DNA of 5,391 nt from Alphaproteobacteria bacterium (GTDB taxonomy: Bacteria; Pseudomonadota; Alphaproteobacteria; Rhizobiales; Xanthobacteraceae): positions 1,236 to 6,626 of the forward strand of contig VAZH01000180.1 of assembly GCA_005884465.1 (NCBI GenBank), read 5' to 3'. A program made the translations under genes and the position numbers. Below the pieces are notes generated by a model. The model searched no databases. It was not told the origin of the DNA and saw only the letters and a program-made list of their open reading frames with translations. The first letter of the stretch is position 1; every line of letters starts with the position of its first letter. Below are positions 1-5,019 of the stretch, piece after piece.

Positions 1-1196
1 TCGAGCTCCTCGGCCAAGCGCTTTTCGGCAGTGATATCGCCGGTGGATCCCGAAACGCGGTAAGCGCGTCCGTTGTGGTCCCGGCTGGCGACGCCGTGCT
101 GCCGTGCCCAATGCCAGGACCCATCGGCATGCCGGTAGCGATACTCGACCTCGAGGCGCTCGGTCTCTCCCTTGAAATGAGCGATGATTGCCGCGCGGTA
201 GTGCGGCAGGTCATCCGGATGGACCCGATCGACCCATTGTCGTCGCGTCGAGAGCTCCTCGGGCGTCAATGCGACGAGGTCGTAGAGGCGAGGCGAGTAA
301 TACATCTCGCCGCTAGCAACGTCCCACTCATAGACGGCCTCGTTGATCGCTTGCATGGCATTCGCGTAGCGCTGCTCGCTGTTGCGCAGGGCCTCCTCCA
401 TGCTTCGTCGCTTGGTCACATCGCTGACGCAACCGACGAGCCTAATCGCGCGCCCCGCCGCGTCGCGGATCGGCAGACCATGGTCCTCGACCCATCGATA
501 ATTGCCGTCGCGCGCCTTGATGCGGTATTCGCACGCGACCTTGGCACTCTTGCCCCTGAAGCATTCGCGCAGCGCGTCGCGATAGGCCTCGGCATGGTCG
601 GAATGAACCCGTGAGTACCAGTCGTTCGATGTAAGCTGCCCCTCGAAGCCGAAAATCTCCAACAACCTGTCGGAAACGTAGAGGGTGTTATCAACGATGT
701 TCCAGTCGTAGATTCCCTCCGCGACCGCCTCGCTGACGCGCGAATAGCGCTCCTCGTTTTCCCGCAGCTTCCGTTCCGTCGCGCGCTCTTCGGTAACGTC
801 CGCGTAGGTGATCATGAAGCCGAGGCCCGGCACCGGTATATGGCGGATGGCGAGCCGCCGCCTGCCCTCGATGTCCTGCTCGGCATTCCATGGCTTGAGC
901 GCGAGGGTCTCCGCCATGCGATCCTTCACCAGCGTGTCGACCTCGCTGACGCCATAGTCGCCGCGTGTCGCGATGTGGCGAACGATATCCTCCAGCGGCG
1001 TGCCGGGAACACAGAGCCGTTTGGGGAGGAAGCGCAGAGTACGGAACGACCGGTTTGCATAAACCAATTTGAAATCGTTCCCGAAAATTCCAATCCCATT
1101 CGGCAGCAGATCGAGAGCCGCGCTTTCGATGCGCGCGGGATCGGCAAGGTCGGGTGCCACCGAAGGTCTAGGGTCTGTTCGTCGGGGCTTCGCCAT
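1..1196 (-). CDS. Multi-PAS sensor protein, partial (C-terminus beyond window)
   Basis: This frame stays open on the minus strand from the ATG at 1196 to the window edge, giving 398 residues. PAS 1 (about residues 26-137) is of the PAS_7-like kind, with LLPNGIGIFGNDFKLVYANR. PAS 2 (about 148-265) and PAS 3 (about 273-393) are PAS_3-like; each begins after a linker with NEERY or NSEQRY and ends in a PAC motif (RDGNYRWVEDHG...DVTKRR and ADGSWHWARQHG...DITAEKR). No signal peptide or membrane segment is visible, so it is probably a cytoplasmic sensor. The start is supported by GGGAG at 1206-1210, 9 bases upstream; the frame continues only to a stop at 1251-1253. PAS tandems like this usually precede a histidine kinase, GGDEF/EAL or nucleotide cyclase domain, but the output domain is outside the window and cannot be named. 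No ligand or cofactor can be inferred. Confidence 0.9.
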   Translation of the reverse strand, partial: MAKPRRTDPRPSVAPDLADPARIESAALDLLPNGIGIFGNDFKLVYANRSFRTLRFLPKRLCVPGTPLEDIVRHIATRGDYGVSEVDTLVKDRMAETLALKPWNAEQDIEGRRRLAIRHIPVPGLGFMITYADVTEERATERKLRENEERYSRVSEAVAEGIYDWNIVDNTLYVSDRLLEIFGFEGQLTSNDWYSRVHSDHAEAYRDALRECFRGKSAKVACEYRIKARDGNYRWVEDHGLPIRDAAGRAIRLVGCVSDVTKRRSMEEALRNSEQRYANAMQAINEAVYEWDVASGEMYYSPRLYDLVALTPEELSTRRQWVDRVHPDDLPHYRAAIIAHFKGETERLEVEYRYRHADGSWHWARQHGVASRDHNGRAYRVSGSTGDITAEKRLAEEL

Positions 1197-1205
1197 TCGT
1201 GTCCG

Positions 1206-1210
1206 CTCCC
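1206..1210 (-). promoter_or_regulatory. Ribosome binding site of the PAS sensor
   Basis: GGGAG read on the minus strand, 9 bases before the ATG at 1196. It favours this start over the in-frame TTG codon further upstream at 1226. Confidence 0.55.
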
Positions 1211-1467
1211 GCCTGGAAAGCAGCAATGAAATCCAAAATGCGAACTGATGCTATTCTGGTTTTTGTACCGCCTACCGGGTTCAACGGACCCGATGACGCG
1301 TCCTTACGTCGCACCGCGGACGCGCCGGTGTCAAATCGCAGGTTGCAGTTCGCCCGTCTGGGACTTCAAGATACCGCTCCAGGCATCGACTGGCACCAGG
1401 CCATTCCGGCCTCTTATTCCCACGGCGAGACCGCGCGATCGCTTATCCGCTGCCGCCGAATGAGTCT

Positions 1468-1495
1468 TTGCAGCGCAGCGACAAAGGTCTATTTA
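1468..1495 (+). promoter_or_regulatory. Weak candidate sigma-70 promoter for the P450
   Basis: TTGCAG at 1468-1473 and TATTTA at 1490-1495 with a 16-base spacer, 53 bases before the P450 start. Each hexamer matches its consensus at only about half the positions. It is the best pair I see near the gene, but it may be chance. Confidence 0.2.
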
Positions 1496-1536
1496 CTGGC
1501 CTGGCTATGCCGATGACCATCCGCGCGCGTCCAACC

Positions 1537-1540
1537 GGAG
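1537..1540 (+). promoter_or_regulatory. Ribosome binding site that sets the P450 start
   Basis: GGAG lies 8 bases before the ATG at 1549. The longest open frame starts 27 codons earlier at an ATG at 1468, but that extension is rich in Arg and unlike any P450 N-terminus, so this site decides for 1549. Confidence 0.65.
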
Positions 1541-1548
1541 CAATTGCC

Positions 1549-2925
1549 ATGTCGATGCAAAATGTGGCCTCTCCTGCGATCAGCCTCAATCCGCCGAAGC
1601 GCAATTTGCTGGCACACATTCCCGGCGACGAGGGTTGGCCGGTGATCGGCCGGACGCTCGCGATCCTTGCGGACCCCAAAGGCGAAGTCGAGCGGATGGC
1701 CGCGAAATACGGCCTCGTCTATCGCAGCCGCATACTCGGGGAAACAAGCATTACCATGCTCGGACCTGAGGCCAACGAACTCGTGCTGTTCGACCAAAGC
1801 AAGCTGTTCTCCTCGACCTATGGCTGGGAAACGATCCTGGGCCGATTGTTTCCGCGCGGGCTGATGCTGCTTGATTTCGAGGAACACCGCCTGCACCGGC
1901 GCGCGCTGTCGGTGGCGTTCAAATCCGGGCCGATGAAATCCTATCTTTCGGAGCTCGATACCGGCATCCTGGAACGCGTGACGCGATGGCGGCAGACGCC
2001 CGGTCCGATGCTGTTCTACCCCGCGATGAAGCAGCTGACGCTCGATCTCGCCGCAACTTCCTTTCTCGGCGCAGGCATCGGTCCCGAAGTCGACGAGATC
2101 ACGCGCGCCTTCGTCGACATGGTCGCGGCATCGGTCACGCCGATCCGCCAACCCTGGCCGGGCACGCAGATGGCGCGCGGCGTGAAGGGGCGCCAACGCA
2201 TCGTGGCCTACTTCTCGGAACAGATTCCGATCCGCCGCGCCAGGGGCGGCGAAGACCTGTTCTCGCAGCTGTGCCGCGCCACCCATGAGGACGGCGCGCT
2301 GCTGTCGACCCAGGATATCGTCGACCACATGAGTTTCCTGATGATGGCCGCGCACGATACGCTGACCTCATCGCTGACATCGTTCGTGGGCGCGCTTGCC
2401 GCCTATCCGGAGTGGCAAGTCAAGTTGCGCGACGAGGTATCATCGCTCGGCGTCGCCGCCGGCGCGCCGACGACTTTCGACAATCTTGAAGCCATGCCGC
2501 TCACCGAGATGGCGTTCAAGGAAGCGCTGCGGATGAAGCCGCCGGTGCCCTCGATGCCGCGCCGCGCGGTCCGCGATTTCACGTTCAAGGGCTACACGAT
2601 TCCAACGGGCACCCTGGTCGGTGTCCATCCGCTGTTCACCCACCACATGGCGGAAATCTGGCCCGAACCTGAAAAATTCGATCCCTTGCGCTTCACCGAC
2701 GAGGCGCAGCGCAACCGCCATCGCTTCGCCTGGGTGCCGTTTGGCGGCGGCGCCCATATGTGCCTCGGGCTGCACTTTGCCTACATGCAGGCGAAATGCT
2801 TCGCGCGGCATTTCCTGCAAAATCTCTCGGTCTCGCTGCAGCCGGGCTACACGCCGGATTGGCAGATGTGGCCGATTCCGAAGCCGCGCGACGGATTGCG
2901 CGTGACGCTGAAGCCGGTTGCGTAA
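1549..2925 (+). CDS. Cytochrome P450 monooxygenase, soluble bacterial type
   Basis: A complete 458-residue heme-thiolate monooxygenase, expected to insert one oxygen atom of O2 into an organic substrate using electrons from a ferredoxin or flavodoxin. Landmarks in order: a proline-rich hinge PGDEGWPVIG near the N-terminus without a membrane anchor; a C-helix segment EEHRLHRRAL (111-120) expected to contact heme; the I-helix MMAAHDTLTSS from 265, with the D270-T271 oxygen-activation pair; the K-helix ExxR (E325-R328, EALR); the WPEPEKFDPLRF segment (371-382); and the heme loop FGGGAHMCLG from 398, with C405 as axial ligand. Length is normal for the family. The hinge, C-helix and I-helix styles recall the CYP120/CYP26-like group that oxidises retinoids and other lipophilic compounds, but this is an impression and the substrate is unknown. 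No ferredoxin or reductase gene is adjacent. The nearest enzyme partner is the convergent SDR, whose stop is 9 bases away. Confidence 0.96.
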   Translation: MSMQNVASPAISLNPPKRNLLAHIPGDEGWPVIGRTLAILADPKGEVERMAAKYGLVYRSRILGETSITMLGPEANELVLFDQSKLFSSTYGWETILGRLFPRGLMLLDFEEHRLHRRALSVAFKSGPMKSYLSELDTGILERVTRWRQTPGPMLFYPAMKQLTLDLAATSFLGAGIGPEVDEITRAFVDMVAASVTPIRQPWPGTQMARGVKGRQRIVAYFSEQIPIRRARGGEDLFSQLCRATHEDGALLSTQDIVDHMSFLMMAAHDTLTSSLTSFVGALAAYPEWQVKLRDEVSSLGVAAGAPTTFDNLEAMPLTEMAFKEALRMKPPVPSMPRRAVRDFTFKGYTIPTGTLVGVHPLFTHHMAEIWPEPEKFDPLRFTDEAQRNRHRFAWVPFGGGAHMCLGLHFAYMQAKCFARHFLQNLSVSLQPGYTPDWQMWPIPKPRDGLRVTLKPVA

Positions 2926-2934
2926 GCGCGAGAT
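2926..2934. other. Nine-base gap between convergent P450 and SDR stops
   Basis: The TAA of the P450 (2923-2925) and the TAA of the SDR (complement of 2935-2937) face each other across 9 bases. I see no hairpin with a T-tract on either strand here, so each transcript probably runs into the opposite gene and their 3' ends overlap as antisense RNA. Confidence 0.7.
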
Positions 2935-3777
2935 TTACCCTGCACTCCGATCGAACGCCTTGCGCAGCGCGACATAACCCTGCTGCTGCTGTGTCCAGTT
3001 GCGGCCGCCGGTGATGGCGCCATCGACCACCAGATCGTGTCCGTTGATGAAGCTGGATTCGTCGCTGGCGAGAAACACCGCAGCGTGCGCGATATCTTCC
3101 GGCAGCCCGGCGCGCGGTATCGGCTGCGCGGTCTTGTAGGCCTCGCGCATTACGTCGGACGTTTTCTCCGCGGCTTCGACCGGCAGGCCGAGCGCCTTGC
3201 CGAAAATGCCGGTGGCGATCGCGCCCGGCGAGATGCTGTTGACGCGGATGCCGGCCTCGCCAAGCTCCATCGCCACGCATCTGGTGAGATGAATCACGGC
3301 GGCCTTGGCCGCGCCATAGACCACCGATGACGAAAAGCCGGCGAGCTTTCCGGCGATGCTGCCATTGTTGATGATGCTCCCCGAACCCTGGCGGCGCATA
3401 TGCGGCGCGGCGTGCTTCATGCCGAGCATCACGCTGCGCACCAGCGTCGCCATCGCGGCGTCGAAGCGCGCAACGTCGAGGCCTTCGATACCGCCGGTCT
3501 GCGCCGGACCGCCGGCATTGTTGAACAGGCAATCGATGCGGCCGAATTTCTCGACCGCCTGGCCGATCAGCGCGCGCATCTGCTCCTCGACGGTCACATC
3601 GGTCTGGCGGAACACACAATTGGCGCCGAGCTTTTTCGCAAGCCGCTCGCCCTCCGGCGCGCGCCGTCCGGCGATGACGATGCTGGCGCCTTCGGCCACG
3701 AAAATCTCCGCGGTGTGTAGCCCGATGCCGCTTGTCGCGCCGGTAATAACCGCGACCTTGCCGTCCAGCCGTCCCAT
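2935..3777 (-). CDS. Short-chain dehydrogenase/reductase (classical SDR)
   Basis: A complete 280-residue NAD(P)-dependent oxidoreductase of the classical SDR family, expected to interconvert an alcohol and a ketone in the cytoplasm. The Rossmann motif TGATSGIG is at 12-19, D60 in QTDVT probably contacts adenine, NNAG is at 86-89, and the catalytic set is N-terminal Asn region plus S140, Y154 and K158 (YGAAK); the PG motif is at 184-185 and the C-terminal NGHDLVVDGAITGG at 245-258. After the second strand the chain reads AGRR (36-39) with no Asp, which suggests NADP(H) preference; this is inference. The tail (259-280, with QQQQ) is longer than in the common 250-residue SDRs. The start at MGRLDGK fits the family and has GGGGAG at 3784-3789, 6 bases upstream. 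The frame stays open upstream into the kinase gene, but that extension is not SDR-like. Proximity to the P450 suggests oxidation of a hydroxylated product; the substrate is unknown. Confidence 0.95.
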   Translation of the reverse strand: MGRLDGKVAVITGATSGIGLHTAEIFVAEGASIVIAGRRAPEGERLAKKLGANCVFRQTDVTVEEQMRALIGQAVEKFGRIDCLFNNAGGPAQTGGIEGLDVARFDAAMATLVRSVMLGMKHAAPHMRRQGSGSIINNGSIAGKLAGFSSSVVYGAAKAAVIHLTRCVAMELGEAGIRVNSISPGAIATGIFGKALGLPVEAAEKTSDVMREAYKTAQPIPRAGLPEDIAHAAVFLASDESSFINGHDLVVDGAITGGRNWTQQQQGYVALRKAFDRSAG

Positions 3778-3783
3778 GTCATT

Positions 3784-3789
3784 CTCCCC
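3784..3789 (-). promoter_or_regulatory. Ribosome binding site that sets the SDR start
   Basis: GGGGAG on the minus strand, 6 bases before the ATG at 3777. It decides against the longer open frame that begins at 3981, inside the divergent kinase gene. Confidence 0.75.
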
Positions 3790-3810
3790 GTTTTCGCGAT
3801 CCTGGCATTC

Positions 3811-3841
3811 AGTATATTTCCCGACTGACGGAACAACGCAA
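3811..3841 (-). promoter_or_regulatory. Candidate promoter of the SDR gene
   Basis: On the minus strand a TATACT -10 box (3811-3816, 5 of 6 to consensus) is preceded by TTGCGT (3836-3841) with a 19-base spacer. Transcription would begin near 3804, leaving a leader of about 27 bases that contains the ribosome site. The -10 is good. The -35 is weak and the spacer long, which fits a regulated promoter. The -35 lies inside a perfect palindrome. Confidence 0.5.
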
Positions 3842-3855
3842 GCTATGCTTGCGCT
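3830..3855 (+). promoter_or_regulatory. Possible EcfG-type (general stress) promoter toward the kinase
   Basis: GGAAC (3830-3834), a 17-base spacer, then CGCT (3852-3855). The alphaproteobacterial EcfG consensus is GGAAC, 16-18 bases, CGTT, so the -35 is exact and the -10 differs at one base. Transcription would begin near 3862, giving a leader of about 70 bases before the HWE kinase. The match is suggestive only. Confidence 0.3.
3837..3853. promoter_or_regulatory. Perfect 7-bp palindrome, candidate operator
   Basis: CGCAAGC (3837-3843), TAT, GCTTGCG (3847-3853): a 17-base near-symmetric site. It overlaps the -35 region of the SDR promoter and lies between the two halves of an EcfG-like element pointing at the kinase. 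Size and symmetry suit a dimeric repressor such as a TetR- or GntR-type protein, but no regulator gene of that kind is in the window, so the binding partner is unknown. Confidence 0.45.
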
Positions 3856-3883
3856 GCGGCGGGGCCCCGGGCCGCGTCTTTTT
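3856..3883 (+). terminator. GC-rich hairpin followed by T's, terminator-like
   Basis: GCGGC (3856-3860) and GCCGC (3871-3875) form a 5-bp all-GC stem around a ten-base loop of G and C, followed by GTCTTTTT (3876-3883). On the plus strand this looks like a weak intrinsic terminator. No plus-strand gene ends just before it, so it could act as an attenuator in a kinase leader or stop antisense read-through coming from the P450 across the SDR. The short stem keeps confidence low. Confidence 0.3.
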
Positions 3884-3921
3884 CCGCCGGCTTGACTTGT
3901 TCTGGATTCGCCAGTCAGCCG

Positions 3922-3932
3922 ATGTAATGTAA
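3922..3932 (+). other. Two overlapping start-stop codons just before the kinase
   Basis: ATGTAATGTAA contains ATG-TAA at 3922-3927 and again at 3927-3932, sharing one A. The second pair is in frame with the kinase start at 3936, and no ribosome site precedes that start. Minimal start-stop units can hold ribosomes near a downstream start, but here this is only a sequence observation. Confidence 0.3.
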
Positions 3933-3935
3933 TCC

Positions 3936-4898
3936 ATGATGAAATTGATCGACGAGTTTCGGCGCGGCTGGCAGGGAACATCCGAACCGTCGCCGCTTTT
4001 CAGCATCGGATTTGCAGCCTCCTGCCTTGCCCTGGCGACCGCGGCGCGGTGGTGTCTTTCCCTGATCCGGCCGGACGTATTCTTTACCCCGTATTTTCCA
4101 GCGGTGTTTTTTGCCACGGCGTTCGGCGGGTACCGGCTCGGGATCGCGACCGCGATCATCGGGGGCACGCTCGGCGTGACCGTCAGTTTCAGCGACGCCC
4201 CGGCTGATTTTGCAAGACTGGCGCTTCTGGTGATCTATCTGATCGTGTGCGGCCTCACGATATGGGGCGTCGAGCACTATCGATCGGTCGCTGCGCAGCA
4301 ACGGCAAATCTCAAAACGCCTGATGCAGGAAGAGCTGTATCGCAAGCTCGTCGTGGAGGAGTTCCAGCACCGGCTGAAGAACAAATTGTCGACAATTCAC
4401 GCCGTCATCCATCTGGTGCTGCAGGATCAACCGCAAATCTGGGCCGGCATCGATCAGCGATTGCGAGCGCTGTCCGCGGCCGACGATATGATCGCGCGAG
4501 TCGATGGCACCGGTTGCGATATCAAGGATTTGCTGATTTCCGAACTCGGACCTTACGGACATGTTCGATTTACCCTGAATGGGAGTCCGTTGTTTCTGCC
4601 TGCCAAATTGGCGGTGAGCCTGGCATTGATGTTTCACGAGCTCGCCACCAATGCCGGGAAATACGGCGCGTTTTCTTCCCCGCGCGGGCTGTTGCAGGTG
4701 TCATGGACTGTGTCAGACGGTCGGCTCAACATTACCTGGGACGAGACCGAGGGCCCTCCGGTCGAAACCATCGGGGAAGCCGGCTTTGGCACGAAACTCT
4801 TGAAGTCGGCGCTCAGCCCATTCAACGGCAAGACCGAGATCACGTTCTTGAGGACCGGGGTTCACTGCACCATGCAATGCCGAATACCGCGGGAGTGA
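3936..4898 (+). CDS. Membrane-anchored HWE-family histidine kinase
   Basis: A complete 320-residue sensor kinase. The first 115 residues contain about four hydrophobic segments (roughly 21-44, 50-64, 68-85, 93-112), with FFTPYFPAVFFATAFGGYRLG resembling the DUF4118 four-helix module. A short helical linker (116-140) leads to the kinase core. The H-box EFQHRLKNKLSTIHAV places the phospho-acceptor at H145. The N-box HELATNAGKYGA (from H234) has the His that names the HWE family. The W-x-E motif is W268-D-E270 in ITWDETEGPP, and the glycine motif is GFGTKLL (283-289). There is no PAS or GAF domain, so any signal must enter through the membrane helices. The start is ATG at 3936 or 3939; an in-frame TAA at 3930-3932 rules out longer forms, and no Shine-Dalgarno is evident. 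No response regulator is adjacent, so it is an orphan kinase. HWE and related HisKA_2 kinases often feed PhyR or single-domain regulators, but its partner here is unknown. Confidence 0.93.
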   Translation: MMKLIDEFRRGWQGTSEPSPLFSIGFAASCLALATAARWCLSLIRPDVFFTPYFPAVFFATAFGGYRLGIATAIIGGTLGVTVSFSDAPADFARLALLVIYLIVCGLTIWGVEHYRSVAAQQRQISKRLMQEELYRKLVVEEFQHRLKNKLSTIHAVIHLVLQDQPQIWAGIDQRLRALSAADDMIARVDGTGCDIKDLLISELGPYGHVRFTLNGSPLFLPAKLAVSLALMFHELATNAGKYGAFSSPRGLLQVSWTVSDGRLNITWDETEGPPVETIGEAGFGTKLLKSALSPFNGKTEITFLRTGVHCTMQCRIPRE

Positions 4899-4980
4899 GC
4901 GCGCTTCAGCCGCCCGGATAACCCCCACGCACCGCTGCCTTCGCAACAATGCCGCCTTGACCGGGGGCGAGCGCTCACTC
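4893..4980. repeat. 10-bp perfect inverted repeat with 68-base spacing
   Basis: GAGTGAGCGC at 4893-4902 and its exact reverse complement GCGCTCACTC at 4971-4980. The left arm spans the kinase stop codon (4896-4898); the right arm lies in the spacer of the candidate promoter for the substrate-binding protein and overlaps an 8-base palindrome GAGCGCTC (4969-4976). An inner imperfect pairing of CGCCCGG (4911-4917) with CCGGGGGCG (4961-4969) could extend an RNA stem. No T-tract follows, so it is not a standard intrinsic terminator. It may be a paired operator, a structured 3' end of the kinase mRNA, or chance. Confidence 0.5.
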
Positions 4981-4986
4981 TATCAG
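4957..4986 (+). promoter_or_regulatory. Candidate sigma-70 promoter of the substrate-binding protein gene
   Basis: TTGACC (4957-4962, 5 of 6 to consensus) and TATCAG (4981-4986, 4 of 6) with an 18-base spacer. Transcription would begin near 4993, about 27 bases before the GTG start, which leaves room for the ribosome site. The spacer contains the palindrome GAGCGCTC. Confidence 0.45.
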
Positions 4987-5005
4987 TGGCGTACAGATCA
5001 GAACC

Positions 5006-5014
5006 GAGGGAGAG
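5006..5014 (+). promoter_or_regulatory. Ribosome binding site for a GTG start
   Basis: The purine run GAGGGAGAG contains GGAG at 5009-5012, 7 bases before the GTG at 5020. It supports the unusual GTG as the start; no in-frame ATG occurs between it and the signal peptide. Confidence 0.7.
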
Positions 5015-5019
5015 AAGCT

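Larger units (their letters stand above)
1197..1548. other. Divergent intergenic region between PAS sensor and P450
   Basis: This 352-base stretch holds no gene I can recognise. Short open frames cross it, but their translations show no family motif and none has a convincing ribosome site. It must carry the promoters of both flanking genes. Visible structure: a 5-bp inverted repeat CGGGT/ACCCG at 1276-1280 and 1288-1292; a 7-bp inverted repeat CGCGTCC/GGACGCG at 1297-1303 and 1318-1324; and a small hairpin AGGCC/GGCCT at 1398-1412. The sequence at 1226-1265 is noticeably more AT-rich than the flanking genes. Any of the repeats could be regulator sites, but short inverted repeats are common by chance in GC-rich DNA. 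Confidence 0.5.

Noticed and set aside
75..614. A 179-residue plus-strand frame in the PAS sensor region
   Set aside because: The minus-strand frame here encodes clear PAS/PAC motifs, so this is a shadow.
1199..1516. A 105-residue plus-strand frame in the intergenic region
   Set aside because: No family resemblance or ribosome site and low-complexity composition; not enough to call a gene.
1468..1548. Extending the P450 by 27 residues to the upstream ATG
   Set aside because: The extension is Arg-rich, unlike P450 N-termini, and the ATG at 1549 has a GGAG site at the right distance.
1489..2355. A 288-residue minus-strand frame opposite the P450
   Set aside because: It is rich in Arg, His and Gln with no domain motif, typical of an antisense shadow of a GC-rich gene.
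3356..3895. A 179-residue plus-strand frame opposite the SDR
   Set aside because: No recognisable motif and no ribosome site; it is explained by the codon bias of the SDR on the other strand.
3892..3929. TTGACT and TGTAAT as a promoter right before the kinase
   Set aside because: The spacer would be 26 bases, far too long, and the leader only a few bases.
3778..3981. Extending the SDR to 348 residues
   Set aside because: The extra residues are not SDR-like and overlap the kinase gene; the start at 3777 has a strong ribosome site and the standard SDR N-terminus.
4142..4157. Palindrome GATCGCG-AC-CGCGATC
   Set aside because: It lies inside the kinase coding sequence in an Ile-Ala-Thr-Ala-Ile stretch whose GC-rich codons readily produce such symmetry.
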